From Candidatus Kosakonia sp. 282A-S69 (GTDB lineage: Bacteria; Pseudomonadota; Gammaproteobacteria; Enterobacterales; Enterobacteriaceae): a stretch of 64,000 nucleotides of DNA. Below the pieces are notes generated by a model. That model was not told where the DNA came from. It did not search any database and saw only the letters and a list, made by a program, of their open reading frames with translations. The stretch lies in contig NZ_JAROAU010000003.1 in the NCBI RefSeq assembly GCF_029433855.1, positions 1,256,957 through 1,320,956 on the forward strand. Direction: 5' to 3'. Positions 12,042-22,611 of this stretch are shown here, in pieces. A program made the translations under genes and the position numbers. The first letter of the stretch is position 1; the number at the start of each line of letters is the position of its first letter.

Positions 12042-12134
12042 CCTGTTAGTCCTTATACCACGATAATGTCACTACTTTTCCCCATCGCGGATATTCAGCA
12101 GGATAGCGGCGCGAGTCAACATAAGGAGAGACAG

Positions 12135-13016
12135 ATGCATCTTTTTCTGACGGGCGCGACCGGCTGGGTTGGCGCAAAAGTAGCAGAGGTGTTATTAGCT
12201 GCGGGCCATCAGGTGAGCGGCCTGGCGCGTAATGAGGAGAAAGCCCGGGCGCTTATCGCCGCAGGTGGAGAGGTGGTTTACGGCACGCTTGACGACAGCC
12301 AGGTGTTATTTGATGCGGCGGCAAAGGCCGATGCGGTGATCCATACCGCGTTCAATCATGATTTCTCCCGCTTTGCAGAAAATTGCGCTCAGGATGAGCG
12401 CGCCATTAACGTGCTGGGTGACGCGCTGCGCGGAAGTGCGCGTCCCCTGTTGGTGACCTCCGGCTTTGCGCGGCTGGCAGCAGGACGCCCGGCGACAGAA
12501 GAGGACGCGCCCGCCAGCGGGCCGGAATACCTGCGCCGCTCAGAACAGGCCGCGCTGGCGCTTGCGCAACAGGGTGTTCGGGCAGCCTGCGTACGGCTGG
12601 CGCCAACGGTACATGGCGTGGGCGATCGTGGCTTTATCTCTTTCCTGATCGCGCTTGCGAAACAGAGCGGGGTTTCTGCGTGGCAGGGGGAAGGGAACAA
12701 CCGCTGGTCGGCGGTACACCGAAATGACGCGGCAAATGTCTACCGGCTGGCGCTGGAAAGCGGTGTGACGCAACCGGTGTATCATGCGGTGGCGGAAGAG
12801 GGGATCACAATGCGTGAGATTGCCATTGCTATCGGCAAAATGGTCGGGGTGCCCGCAGAGCCGCGTGGCGCGTCACATTTTGGCGGGTTTGCCAGCTTCG
12901 CTGGCATGGAGATGTCGGCCTCAAGCGAAAAGACGCGCAGAACGCTGGGATGGCAACCTGCAGGGCGTGATTTATTAACCGATCTGCACGATGCGAACTA
13001 TTACGTGAATTCCTGA
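12135..13016 (+). CDS. Atypical SDR / NAD(P)-binding epimerase-like protein
   Basis: This 293-residue protein of the extended or atypical short-chain dehydrogenase group starts MHLFLTGATGWVGAKVAEVL, with the dinucleotide motif GATGWVG, followed by LLAAGHQVSGLARN. The catalytic Tyr-x3-Lys is not clear: the candidate segment reads EYLRRSEQAAL, lacking the Lys, so catalysis may be altered. ATG at 12135 is preceded by AAGGAGAG; upstream in-frame starts would run back into the divergent regulator. It lies just ahead of the LexA box of ruvAB. Confidence 0.87.
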   Translation: MHLFLTGATGWVGAKVAEVLLAAGHQVSGLARNEEKARALIAAGGEVVYGTLDDSQVLFDAAAKADAVIHTAFNHDFSRFAENCAQDERAINVLGDALRGSARPLLVTSGFARLAAGRPATEEDAPASGPEYLRRSEQAALALAQQGVRAACVRLAPTVHGVGDRGFISFLIALAKQSGVSAWQGEGNNRWSAVHRNDAANVYRLALESGVTQPVYHAVAEEGITMREIAIAIGKMVGVPAEPRGASHFGGFASFAGMEMSASSEKTRRTLGWQPAGRDLLTDLHDANYYVNS

Positions 13017-13045
13017 AGCACGCTCGCGCTTTTTCCTTCATTATC

Positions 13046-13072
13046 GGCTGGATATCTATCCAGCCTTTTTTT
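13046..13072 (+). promoter_or_regulatory. LexA (SOS) box of ruvAB
   Basis: CTGGATATCTATCCAG at 13048-13063 fits CTG-N10-CAG exactly and extends to the palindrome GGCTGGATA / TATCCAGCC. A run of seven T follows, so the same element could also act as a short terminator for the upstream SDR gene. It lies 54 nt upstream of the ruvA start. Confidence 0.88.
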
Positions 13073-13116
13073 ATGATACAGCATTACTTTTTTAGCACTT
13101 AGCGCAGGAGCGTCAC

Positions 13117-13728
13117 GTGATAGGCAGACTCAGAGGCATTATTGTCGAAAAACAACCCCCGCTGGTCCTGCTCGAGGTCGGAGGGGTAGGGTATGAAGTT
13201 CATATGCCGATGACCTGCTTCTACGAATTGCCGGATGCCGGCAAAGAGGCGACCGTCTTTACCCAGTTTGTGGTGCGTGAAGATGCGCAGTTGCTCTACG
13301 GCTTTAACAACAAACAGGAGCGAACCCTGTTTCGTGAGCTGATCAAAACCAACGGTGTCGGTCCGAAGCTGGCGCTGGCGATCCTCTCCGGCATGTCGGC
13401 TCAGCAGTTTGTTAATGCCGTTGAGCGTGAAGATCCCGCCGCGCTGGTCAAGTTGCCGGGCATTGGTAAGAAGACCGCTGAGCGCCTGATTGTTGAAATG
13501 AAAGATCGCTTTAAAGGGCTGCATGGCGATCTCTTTACGCCGGCGGTAGATCTGGTGCTGGCCTCGCCGGCCAGCCCGGCCACGGATGATGCCGAGCAAG
13601 AAGCCGTTGCCGCGCTGGTGTCGCTGGGCTATAAACCGCAGGAAGCGAGCCGGATGATCAGCAAAATTGCGCGTCCGGACGCCAACAGTGAAACCCTGAT
13701 CCGTGAAGCGCTGCGTGCGGCGTTGTGA
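13117..13728 (+). CDS. ruvA: Holliday junction branch migration protein RuvA
   Basis: DNA-binding subunit that targets the RuvB motor to Holliday junctions. The 203-residue length is canonical: an N-terminal OB-fold ([20 protein letters not shown]), two helix-hairpin-helix motifs ([26 protein letters not shown]) and a C-terminal RuvB-binding domain. The start is GTG at 13117 after GCAGGAG. ruvB follows eight bases after the stop, as one SOS-induced operon. Confidence 0.98.
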   Translation: MIGRLRGIIVEKQPPLVLLEVGGVGYEVHMPMTCFYELPDAGKEATVFTQFVVREDAQLLYGFNNKQERTLFRELIKTNGVGPKLALAILSGMSAQQFVNAVEREDPAALVKLPGIGKKTAERLIVEMKDRFKGLHGDLFTPAVDLVLASPASPATDDAEQEAVAALVSLGYKPQEASRMISKIARPDANSETLIREALRAAL

Positions 13729-13733
13729 GGTAG

Positions 13734-14747
<1,014 letters not shown>

Positions 14748-14781
14748 GCATTGCCAGCGCCGCCCGGCGCTGGCAGAGCCG

Positions 14782-15567
14782 TTAGCTGGCGCTCTTTTTC
14801 ATCATGCTGAAGATAAACAGCACTGCCGCGCAGAGCACCACAGAGGGGCCAGCTGGCGTGTCGTAGAGGGCGGAGAAGGTGAGCCCGCCGGTGACGGCAA
14901 TCATCCCAACGCCGACAGCCACCCCGGCCATCTGCTCCGGCGTTCGGGCAAAGCGCCGCGCCGTGGCGGCAGGGATGATCAGCAGGGAGGTGATAATCAG
15001 CGCGCCGACAAACTTCATCGCCACGCCAATGGTGAGGGCGGTAACCAGCATCAGCAGCAGCTTCACGCGCTGTAATTTCACACCGTCGACAAAGGCCAGC
15101 TCCGGGCTGATAGTCATCGACAGCAGGTTGCGCCACTGCCAGAACAAGATCCCCACCACCAGTACCACGCCGAGGGCGATAGCGATCAGATCCTGTGGCG
15201 TAACGGCCAGCAGGTCACCGAAGAGATAGGCCATCAAATCCACGCGGATGTTGGACATCAGGCTGACTACGACCAGGCCAAGCGAGAGCGCGCTGTGCGC
15301 CATAATACCCAGCAGCGTATCGATCGCCAGATGGGGTCGTTTTTCCAGCCATACCAGGCCTGCCGCCAGCAGTAACGTCACGGCGATGACCGCGTAAAAC
15401 GGATTAACATCCAGCAGCAAACCAAAGGCGACGCCGAGCAGAGAAGCATGTGCCAGCGTATCGCCGAAATAGGACATCCGTCGCCAGACGACAAATGAGC
15501 CAAGCGGCCCGGCGGCGCAGGCGAGCATAACCCCGGCCAGCCAGCCGGGCAGTAGAAGTTCAATCAT
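14782..15567 (-). CDS. znuB: Zinc ABC transporter permease ZnuB
   Basis: Inner-membrane subunit of the high-affinity zinc importer ZnuABC. This 261-residue protein with about eight to nine hydrophobic segments belongs to the ABC-3 family; [17 protein letters not shown] carries a conserved permease signature. Its start overlaps the znuC stop by four bases. Zur control comes from the box upstream of znuC. Confidence 0.97.
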   Translation of the reverse strand: MIELLLPGWLAGVMLACAAGPLGSFVVWRRMSYFGDTLAHASLLGVAFGLLLDVNPFYAVIAVTLLLAAGLVWLEKRPHLAIDTLLGIMAHSALSLGLVVVSLMSNIRVDLMAYLFGDLLAVTPQDLIAIALGVVLVVGILFWQWRNLLSMTISPELAFVDGVKLQRVKLLLMLVTALTIGVAMKFVGALIITSLLIIPAATARRFARTPEQMAGVAVGVGMIAVTGGLTFSALYDTPAGPSVVLCAAVLFIFSMMKKSAS

Positions 15568-16319
15568 GAGTGTCCGTTACCCTGGCGTAAAATAATGCGG
15601 CCCTGAAGATCGTGGCGGTGATTGTGGTTGTGGCGGTAAATGCCAAGCTGCTCTGCGCCGCGATGGCCGAACATAGAGATAAATTCGGGATGCATCGAGA
15701 CCACTTCCGGGGTGCCGGAGCAGCAGATGTGATGATTAAGGCAGAGCACTTCATCGGTCTTTGCCATCACAAGGTGCAGATCGTGGGAGACCATCAGCAC
15801 CGCGCAATCCAGCTCTTTGCGCAACTCGTCGATTAAGTTATAGAGCGAAACCTGGCCATTAACGTCGACGCCCTGGGTTGGCTCATCCAGCACCAGCAGC
15901 TGCGGCTGATTGAGCAGAGCGCGGGCAAGCAGCACGCGCTGCGTTTCACCGCCGGAGAGTTTCTGCATTGGCGCATCGATAAGATGGGCAGCCTGTACGC
16001 GTTTCAGCGCCGGGATAAGATCGTCTTTACGTGTGCCGGGGCGCAGGCGCATAAAGCGGCCTACAGTAAGAGGTAGCGTAGCGTCGAGCTGCAGTTTTTG
16101 CGGAACATAGCCGATGCGCAACGCCTTATCGCGCTTGATAACCCCCGCGTCGGGTGCTACCAGGCCCAGTACGACGCGCACCAGCGTCGATTTTCCCGCG
16201 CCGTTAGGTCCGAGCAGCGTAAGAATTTTACCGGGACGCAAATTTAAAGAGATGTCAGAGAGCACGCGGCGTTGACCGAAAGCGACGCTGACATTTTCAA
16301 GCGTTATAAGATTCGTCAT
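15564..16319 (-). CDS. znuC: Zinc ABC transporter ATPase ZnuC
   Basis: Cytoplasmic ATPase of the zinc importer. At 251 residues it equals E. coli ZnuC: Walker [13 protein letters not shown] signature [15 protein letters not shown], Walker [13 protein letters not shown], and the His-rich C-terminal stretch ([10 protein letters not shown]) typical of this zinc protein. ATG at 16319 gives [12 protein letters not shown]; a longer frame to 16370 would cross the Zur operator and is rejected. Confidence 0.97.
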   Translation of the reverse strand: MTNLITLENVSVAFGQRRVLSDISLNLRPGKILTLLGPNGAGKSTLVRVVLGLVAPDAGVIKRDKALRIGYVPQKLQLDATLPLTVGRFMRLRPGTRKDDLIPALKRVQAAHLIDAPMQKLSGGETQRVLLARALLNQPQLLVLDEPTQGVDVNGQVSLYNLIDELRKELDCAVLMVSHDLHLVMAKTDEVLCLNHHICCSGTPEVVSMHPEFISMFGHRGAEQLGIYRHNHNHRHDLQGRIILRQGNGHS

Positions 16320-16346
16320 AGCATTTAAGGGGTTGCAGAAGTTGTC

Positions 16347-16367
16347 GAATGTTATAATATCACATTC
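16347..16367. promoter_or_regulatory. Zur operator between znuCB and znuA
   Basis: The near-palindrome around GAATGTTATAATATCACATT matches the enterobacterial Zur box (GAAATGTTATANTATAACATTTC). It lies in the 78-nt divergent gap, so one operator can repress both znuA and znuCB when zinc is plentiful. Confidence 0.85.
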
Positions 16368-16397
16368 CACACACTCATTACGATGAATAGACGCATT

Positions 16398-17342
16398 ATG
16401 TTACATAAAAATACGCTTCTTTGCGCAGCGCTTTCCGCTGCGTTTCTCGCCCTGACAGCACAATCCGCTAACGCTGCCGTCGTCACTTCTCTGAAGCCGC
16501 TGGGTTTTATTGCCTCCGCCATTACAGATGGCGTGACCACCACCGAAGTTATCCTGCCAGACGGCGCCTCCGAGCATGATTATGCTCTGCGTCCATCGGA
16601 TGTAAAACGCTTGCAAAACGCGGACTTACTTTTTTGGGTTGGTCCGGAAATGGAAGCCTTCATGGTACGTTCTGCCGGGCAGGTACCTGCGCAAAAACAG
16701 GTGGTCATGGCGCAACTCGATGGCGTGAAATCGCAGCTGATCAAAGGCGCTGAAGAAGATGAGCATGAGGGGCATGAAGGTCACGATCACGACGAAAATA
16801 GTGAGCATCATCACCATCATGGCGAGTACAACATGCATTTGTGGTTAAGCCCAGAGATTGCACGGCTTTCGGCGGTTGCAATCCACGATAAATTAGTGGA
16901 AGTTATGCCGCAAAGTCGAGCCAAGCTGGACGCCAACCTGAAGGCATTTGAGGCATCATTAGCCCAGGCCGATAAGCAGGTCGGTAACGAGCTGGCACCG
17001 CTGAAAGGGAAGGGGTATTTCGTTTTTCATGACGCCTACGGCTACTTTGAAAAACACTACGGTCTGACTCCGCTGGGTCACTTTACCGTCAACCCTGAAA
17101 TTCAGCCTGGTGCGCAGCGTTTACATGAAATCAGAACACAGTTGGTTGAGCAAAAAGCGACGTGCGTTTTTGCTGAGCCACAGTTCAGGCCAGCGGTCGT
17201 TGAAGCTGTTGCACGAGGAACCTCCGTTCGCATGGGAACGCTGGATCCACTCGGCACCAGTATCAAGTTGGGTAAAGAGAGCTATCCCCAGTTCCTTACG
17301 CAACTTTCTTCCCAATATGCGAGCTGCCTGAAAGGAGAATAA
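16398..17342 (+). CDS. znuA: Periplasmic zinc-binding protein ZnuA
   Basis: Solute-binding subunit of ZnuABC. The 314-residue precursor has a signal peptide ending near TAQSANA, then the mature start [14 protein letters not shown] charged loop near residues 115-140 alternates His with acidic residues ([19 protein letters not shown]), typical of ZnuA, followed by the metal ligands in [10 protein letters not shown] and FHDAYGYFE. The start ATG 16398 follows E. coli; ATG 16383 would add five residues. mepM follows 15 nt downstream. Confidence 0.96.
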   Translation: MLHKNTLLCAALSAAFLALTAQSANAAVVTSLKPLGFIASAITDGVTTTEVILPDGASEHDYALRPSDVKRLQNADLLFWVGPEMEAFMVRSAGQVPAQKQVVMAQLDGVKSQLIKGAEEDEHEGHEGHDHDENSEHHHHHGEYNMHLWLSPEIARLSAVAIHDKLVEVMPQSRAKLDANLKAFEASLAQADKQVGNELAPLKGKGYFVFHDAYGYFEKHYGLTPLGHFTVNPEIQPGAQRLHEIRTQLVEQKATCVFAEPQFRPAVVEAVARGTSVRMGTLDPLGTSIKLGKESYPQFLTQLSSQYASCLKGE

Positions 17343-17357
17343 CGAGGAAGTGAACAC

Positions 17358-18683
17358 GTGCAACAGATAGCCCGCTCTGTCGCCCTGGCATTTAACAATT
17401 TGCCGCGACCCCATCGCGTGATGCTGGGGTCGCTCACCGTACTGACCCTCACGGTCGCCGTCTGGCGGCCCTACGTTTATCACCCCGAAAATAGCGCGCC
17501 GATTGTCAAAGCCATCGAGCTGCCGAAGAGTGAAATCCGCTCTTTACTCCCTGAAGCCAGTGAGCCTATCGACCAGTCCACGGCGGATGACGTTGACGAT
17601 ATTCCGCAAGATGAGCTGGATGAGAAAACCGCCAACGAAGCCGGTGTGCACGAATATGTTGTCTCGACCGGCGATACCCTAAGCAGCATCCTGAACCAGT
17701 ACGGCATTGATATGGGCAACATCAGCCAGCTTGCCGCTGCGGATAAAGAGCTGCGTAACCTGAAGATCGGGCAACAGCTCTCGTGGACACTGACCGCCGA
17801 TGGCGATCTGCAGCGTCTGACGTGGGAGATGTCACGCCGCGAAACCCGTACTTATGACCGCACGGAAAATGGCTTCAAGATGTCCAGCGAGATGCAGCAG
17901 GGCGATTGGGTCAATAAGGTGATGAAAGGCACGGTTGGCGGCAGTTTTGTTGCCAGCGCGAAAGAGGCCGGCCTGACCAGCGGTGAAGTCAGCGCTGTCA
18001 TCAAAGCGATGCAGTGGCAAATGGACTTCCGCAAACTGAAAAAAGGCGATGAGTTCTCTGTATTGATGTCCCGTGAGATGCTCGACGGCAAACAGGAGCA
18101 GAGCCAGTTGCTCGGTGTGCGTTTGCGCTCTGACGGTAAAGATTACTACGCGTTCCGTGCCGAAGATGGCAAGTTCTACGATCGTAACGGCACCGGGCTT
18201 GCGAAAGGGTTTATGCGTTTCCCGACCGCGAAGCAGTTCCGCGTCTCCTCTAACTTCAACCCGCGTCGCCTTAATCCGGTCACCGGGCGTGTTGCGCCGC
18301 ACAAAGGCGTCGACTTCGCTCTGCCACAGGGTACGCCGGTGCTGGCCGTCGGTGACGGTGAAGTGGTGATTGCGAAACGCAGCGGCGCGGCGGGCAACTA
18401 TGTTGCTATCCGCCACGGGCGCACCTACACCACGCGTTATATGCACCTGCGTAAGCTGCTGGTGAAACCCGGTCAGAAAGTGAAGCGTGGCGATCGTATC
18501 GCGCTCTCGGGCAACACCGGGCGCTCCACCGGGCCACATCTGCACTATGAAGTATGGATTAACCAGCAGGCCGTGAACCCGCTGACCGCTAAACTGCCAA
18601 GAACGGAAGGGCTGAGCGGTTCGGATCGTAAGGATTACCTGGCGCAGGTGAAAGAGGTATTACCTCAGCTGCGACTGGAGTAA
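17358..18683 (+). CDS. mepM: Murein DD-endopeptidase MepM
   Basis: Cleaves D-Ala-mDAP cross-links to let peptidoglycan grow. The 441-residue protein has an N-terminal membrane anchor, a LysM domain near residues 95-140 (HEYVVSTGDTLSSILNQYGI), an OapA-like middle domain, and a C-terminal M23 LytM domain with zinc motifs HKGVDFA and GPHLHYEVW. It starts with GTG at 17358, with GAGGAAG upstream. znuA lies just upstream; some cotranscription is likely. In E. coli MepM is degraded by the NlpI-Prc system; prc is also in this window. Confidence 0.97.
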   Translation: MQQIARSVALAFNNLPRPHRVMLGSLTVLTLTVAVWRPYVYHPENSAPIVKAIELPKSEIRSLLPEASEPIDQSTADDVDDIPQDELDEKTANEAGVHEYVVSTGDTLSSILNQYGIDMGNISQLAAADKELRNLKIGQQLSWTLTADGDLQRLTWEMSRRETRTYDRTENGFKMSSEMQQGDWVNKVMKGTVGGSFVASAKEAGLTSGEVSAVIKAMQWQMDFRKLKKGDEFSVLMSREMLDGKQEQSQLLGVRLRSDGKDYYAFRAEDGKFYDRNGTGLAKGFMRFPTAKQFRVSSNFNPRRLNPVTGRVAPHKGVDFALPQGTPVLAVGDGEVVIAKRSGAAGNYVAIRHGRTYTTRYMHLRKLLVKPGQKVKRGDRIALSGNTGRSTGPHLHYEVWINQQAVNPLTAKLPRTEGLSGSDRKDYLAQVKEVLPQLRLE

Positions 18684-18705
18684 TTCGCGTAATAATCAGG
18701 CGTTC

Positions 18706-18740
18706 AAAGCCGGTGCTGACTTAGCATCGGCTTTTACTTT
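18706..18740 (+). terminator. Terminator after mepM
   Basis: Stem AAAGCCG-TGCT / AGCA-CGGCTTT with a five-base loop, followed by a short T-rich tail (TTTTACTTTT). Confidence 0.65.
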
Positions 18741-18809
18741 TGTGCGAAAGATAACGCATCGCTACACTATCCCCTTATCTTGTTGAGATTTTTGACCAGC
18801 GGACGATGC

Positions 18810-19781
18810 ATGGAAACGAAAAAAAATAACAGTGAATACATTCCTCAGTTTGAGGGCGAGTTTCGCCATCCGCGTCACTGGGGCGCCTGGCTTGGGGTGC
18901 TGGCTTTTGCCGGCGTCGCCCTGATCCCGCCCTCTGTTCGCGATCCGCTTCTGGCGAAACTGGGACGTTTTGCCGGACGACGCGGAAAAAGCGCCCGCCG
19001 TCGTGCGCAGATTAACCTCTATTACTGCTTCCCTGAAAAGAGTGAAGCCGAGCGCGAAGCGATCATCGATCATATGTTTGCTACCGCGCCGCAGGCGATG
19101 GTGCTGATGGCTGAAATGGCGCTGCGCGGCACGGAAAAAGTTGCCTCCCGTATTGAGTGGCAGGGCAAAGAGATTATCGACGAAATGCACCGCAACGATG
19201 AGCGCGTCATTTTCCTCGTTCCCCACGCCTGGGGCGTCGATATTCCGGCAATGCTGATGTCCTCCCAGGGCAGGCGCATGGCAGCGATGTTTCATAATCA
19301 GGGCAATAAAGTTTTCGACTACATGTGGAACAAGGTGCGCCTGCGTTTCGGTGGCCGCTTACATGCGCGCAATGACGGCATCAAGCCCTTTATCCACTCA
19401 ATACGCAACGGCTTCTGGGGATACTATCTGCCGGATCAGGATCACGGCCCCGAGCAGAGCGAGTTCGTCGACTTCTTCGCCACCTACAAAGCGACGCTGC
19501 CGGCGATTGGCCGCCTGATGAAAGTGTGCCGCGCCCGTGTGGTGCCGCTTTTCCCGGTTTATGATGCCGAAACGCACCGCCTGAAGATTCTGGTGCGCCC
19601 GCCAATGGACGATCTGCTGACGGCAGATGACACCACCATTGCGCGGCGGATGAATGAAGAGGTGGAGAACTTTGTCGGCCCGCATCCGGAGCAGTACACC
19701 TGGATCCTGAAGCTGCTGAAAACGCGCAAGCCAGGCGAAATCGAACCCTATAAGCGCAAAGAGCTCTATAAAAAGAAATAG
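18810..19781 (+). CDS. lpxM: Lipid A myristoyltransferase LpxM
   Basis: Late acyltransferase that adds myristate to lipid A at the inner membrane. At 323 residues it equals E. coli LpxM (MsbB). It has one N-terminal hydrophobic segment ([15 protein letters not shown]), the lysophospholipid-acyltransferase HX4D motif HAWGVD, and the conserved [13 protein letters not shown] and [13 protein letters not shown] blocks. The start [12 protein letters not shown] at 18810 matches the family; the ten-codon upstream extension is not needed. Confidence 0.97.
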   Translation: METKKNNSEYIPQFEGEFRHPRHWGAWLGVLAFAGVALIPPSVRDPLLAKLGRFAGRRGKSARRRAQINLYYCFPEKSEAEREAIIDHMFATAPQAMVLMAEMALRGTEKVASRIEWQGKEIIDEMHRNDERVIFLVPHAWGVDIPAMLMSSQGRRMAAMFHNQGNKVFDYMWNKVRLRFGGRLHARNDGIKPFIHSIRNGFWGYYLPDQDHGPEQSEFVDFFATYKATLPAIGRLMKVCRARVVPLFPVYDAETHRLKILVRPPMDDLLTADDTTIARRMNEEVENFVGPHPEQYTWILKLLKTRKPGEIEPYKRKELYKKK

Positions 19782-19784
19782 CCC

Positions 19785-19817
19785 AAAAAAGGCCTCTCAT
19801 TTCGAGAGGCCTTTTGC
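19785..19817. terminator. Bidirectional terminator between lpxM and pykA
   Basis: Stem AAAAGGCCTCTC / GAGAGGCCTTTT between convergent lpxM and pykA. Confidence 0.85.
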
Positions 19818-19832
19818 TTTCCGGGCAATCCG

Positions 19833-21275
19833 TTATTCGACGGTGAGAATACGCGTGGTGTTGGTGGTGCCGATGGTGCTCATCACGTCACCCTGCGTCA
19901 CGATCACCAGATCGCCTGAGAGCAGGTAACCTTTATCACGCAGCAGGTTCACCGCATCGTTGGCCGCGGCAACGCCGTCGTTATGGCTGTCGAAATAGAC
20001 CGGCGTCACGCCGCGGTAGAGCGCGGTCAGGTTAAGGGTACGCTCATGGCGGGAGAGGGCAAAGATCGGCAGACCAGAGCTGATACGCGAGGTCATCAGC
20101 GCCGTACGGCCCGATTCAGTCATCGAAATGATCGCCGTCACCCCTTTCAGGTGGTTGGCGGCATACATCGCCGACATGGCAATGGCCTCTTCAACATTGT
20201 CGAACTGAATATCGAGGCGGTGCTTGGAGACGTTAATGCTCGGGATCTTCTCTGCGCCCAGGCAGACGCGCGCCATCGCGGCAACGGTTTCAGAAGGGTA
20301 TTGCCCGGCGGCGGTTTCCGCTGAAAGCATCACCGCATCGGTGCCGTCGAGCACGGCATTCGCCACGTCCATCACTTCCGCGCGGGTCGGCATTGGGTTG
20401 GTGATCATCGACTCCATCATCTGCGTCGCGGTGATCACCGCGCGGTTCAGCTGGCGCGCACGGCGGATGAGCGCTTTCTGGATGCCTACCAGTTCCGGGT
20501 CGCCAATTTCAACCCCCAGGTCGCCACGAGCCACCATCACCACGTCGGAGGCGAGGATCACATCGTCCATCGCATCCTGGCTGCACACTGCTTCTGCACG
20601 CTCGACTTTAGCGACAATCTTCGCATCGCAGCCTGCATCGCGCGCCAGGCGACGTGCATAGTTGAGATCTTCCCCGCAGCGCGGGAAGGAGACGGCGAGA
20701 TAATCAACGCCGATCAGCGCGGCGGTCACGATATCCGCTTTATCTTTATCGGTTAGCGCTTCCGCAGAAAGGCCACCGCCCAGCTTGTTGATGCCTTTGT
20801 TGTTAGAGAGCGGGCCGCCGACGGTCACTTCGGTAAAGACCTTCATGCCCTGAACTTCCAGCACTTTAAGCTGCACGCGACCATCATCCAGCAGCAGGAT
20901 GTCGCCCGGCACGACGTCAGCAGGCAGGCCCTTGTAGTCGATACCGACTTTCTCTTTATCGCCTTCACCTTTGCCAAGGTTGGCGTCGAGCAGGAATTTG
21001 TCGCCGACGTTAAGGAAAACCTTACCTTCCTTAAAAGTGGAGACACGAATCTTCGGTCCTTGTAGATCGCCAAGGATAGCAACATGACGTCCCAGTTTTG
21101 CCGCAATCTCACGCACTTTGTCCGCGCGTAATTTATGATCTTCCGGTGTTCCGTGTGAGAAGTTCATCCGCACCACGTTAGCGCCCGCAGCGATAACCTT
21201 TTCGAGGTTGTTATCACGGTCGGTGGCCGGGCCTAAAGTGGTGACGATTTTGGTTCTGCGAAGCCTTCTGGACAT
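19833..21275 (-). CDS. pykA: Pyruvate kinase II
   Basis: AMP-activated pyruvate kinase converting phosphoenolpyruvate and ADP to pyruvate and ATP. The length of 480 residues is canonical. It shows the N-terminal [14 protein letters not shown], substrate loop [10 protein letters not shown], the motif [11 protein letters not shown], and the [10 protein letters not shown] signature. It is transcribed in the same direction as hexR, 124 nt downstream of it. Confidence 0.98.
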   Translation of the reverse strand: MSRRLRRTKIVTTLGPATDRDNNLEKVIAAGANVVRMNFSHGTPEDHKLRADKVREIAAKLGRHVAILGDLQGPKIRVSTFKEGKVFLNVGDKFLLDANLGKGEGDKEKVGIDYKGLPADVVPGDILLLDDGRVQLKVLEVQGMKVFTEVTVGGPLSNNKGINKLGGGLSAEALTDKDKADIVTAALIGVDYLAVSFPRCGEDLNYARRLARDAGCDAKIVAKVERAEAVCSQDAMDDVILASDVVMVARGDLGVEIGDPELVGIQKALIRRARQLNRAVITATQMMESMITNPMPTRAEVMDVANAVLDGTDAVMLSAETAAGQYPSETVAAMARVCLGAEKIPSINVSKHRLDIQFDNVEEAIAMSAMYAANHLKGVTAIISMTESGRTALMTSRISSGLPIFALSRHERTLNLTALYRGVTPVYFDSHNDGVAAANDAVNLLRDKGYLLSGDLVIVTQGDVMSTIGTTNTTRILTVE

Positions 21276-21399
21276 GTAATACTCCGTTGACTGAAATAAC
21301 GAGGTGTTGCGTGAACATGAATTCGGGTTACGCGCGCCGTGACAGGCAAGGCCGCTAACCGAATAGCGTAAGTAACTAGCGTTTTTTAGTTATCGTCTC

Positions 21400-22269
21400 T
21401 TAACGGTTATCGTCTTTGATAAGCAATTCCTTATCAAAGCGCGATTCTTTGAGTGCTTCTTTGACTCGCTTCAAGTTATCCCGGAATTTTGCCCCGCGCC
21501 GCAGCGTGAATCCGGTCGCCAGCACATCAATGACGGTCAATTGCGCAAGCCGGGAGACCATCGGCATATAGATATCTGTATCTTCAGGGACATCCAGCGT
21601 GATAGCAAGGGTTGCTTCACGCGCCAGCGGCGTTCCTGCAGACGTCAGTGCAATCACCATGGCATCGTTTTCACGCGCCAGATGCGCCAGCTCCACCAGG
21701 CTTTTCGTGCGCCCGGTGTGGGAAATCAACATAACGACATCATCATCGCTACAATTCATACAGCTCATGCGTTGCAGCACAATGTCATCGGAGTAGACCA
21801 CTGGTACGTTGAAGCGGAAAAACTTGTTCATCGCATCGTGGGCGACGGCAGCGGAAGAGCCCAGACCGAAGAAGGCAATTTTTTTCGCCTGCGTTAGCAG
21901 ATCGACGGCGCGATTAACTGCTGCCATATCAAGGGACTGACGCACATGATCGAGGCTTGCCATTGCCGACTCGAAGATTTTGCCGGTGTAGGCTTCAACA
22001 CTGTCATCTTCATCGACATTTCGATTAACATAGGGCGTGCCGTTGGCGAGGCTCTGCGCCAGATGCAGCTTAAAGTCGGGGAAGCCGCGCGTATCGAGGC
22101 TGCGACAAAAGCGGTTTACCGTCGGTTCACTGACCTCCGCTTGTTGCGCAAGTGCGGCAATGCTGGAGTGGATGGCCAGCTGCGGCGCGATGAGGATCAC
22201 TTCCGCGACTTTTCGTTCTGATTTGCTAAGGTGTTCCAGTCGGGACTGGATTTTTTCCAGCATATTCAT
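21400..22269 (-). CDS. hexR: HexR, RpiR-family regulator of hexose catabolism
   Basis: DNA-binding repressor of zwf and Entner-Doudoroff genes in enterobacteria, relieved by 2-keto-3-deoxy-6-phosphogluconate. The 289-residue protein has an N-terminal RpiR helix-turn-helix (SSIAALAQQAEVSEPTVNRFCRSL) and a C-terminal SIS sugar-phosphate domain (FFGLGSSAAVAHDA; SHTGRTKSLVELA). It is divergent from zwf, whose promoter region carries a matching operator. Confidence 0.96.
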   Translation of the reverse strand: MNMLEKIQSRLEHLSKSERKVAEVILIAPQLAIHSSIAALAQQAEVSEPTVNRFCRSLDTRGFPDFKLHLAQSLANGTPYVNRNVDEDDSVEAYTGKIFESAMASLDHVRQSLDMAAVNRAVDLLTQAKKIAFFGLGSSAAVAHDAMNKFFRFNVPVVYSDDIVLQRMSCMNCSDDDVVMLISHTGRTKSLVELAHLARENDAMVIALTSAGTPLAREATLAITLDVPEDTDIYMPMVSRLAQLTVIDVLATGFTLRRGAKFRDNLKRVKEALKESRFDKELLIKDDNR

Positions 22270-22611
22270 AGGCGTTAATGCGCTCCTGGTGAAACGATTA
22301 CACTGATTGCGCGAATCGTTACGCAGTTTGCGTCGATATTACGCCTGCGCAGGGTAGAAAGGTAAGCAGTACGCTGAAATGTTGTTGTTTTTTTTCATAA
22401 CATGATCAAAGTCGGATTTTCGCCAGCGGCTGGCGGGCAAATAAGCGGCGCAATTGGCGCAAATATGGCCATTTTTTATGACGACCCAATAACGCACTTC
22501 CTGACAAGGCCTGATAGTTTCGGGAATTACGTAAAAGCAGTACAGTGCAGTGTAATAAAATTACAACTGAAGCGGATGATAGCTTCAGGATAGCTAACTG
22601 AGGAGAGTGAC
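22270..22611. other. hexR-zwf divergent regulatory region
   Basis: This 342-nt gap holds the hexR and zwf promoters. Besides the HexR palindrome next to zwf I see no further operator I can assign with confidence and no open frame worth calling. Confidence 0.6.
22551..22565. promoter_or_regulatory. HexR operator upstream of zwf
   Basis: TGTAATAAAATTACA is a near-perfect palindrome matching the known HexR consensus (TGTAATTAAATTACA type), 46 nt upstream of the zwf start. Confidence 0.8.

Noticed and set aside
11916..12134. N-terminal extension of the SDR-like gene by 73 codons
   Set aside because: It overlaps the divergent regulator; ATG at 12135 has a good ribosome site and starts at the dinucleotide-binding fold.
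16320..16370. 17-codon extension of znuC
   Set aside because: It crosses the Zur operator and promoter; ATG 16319 gives the exact family length.
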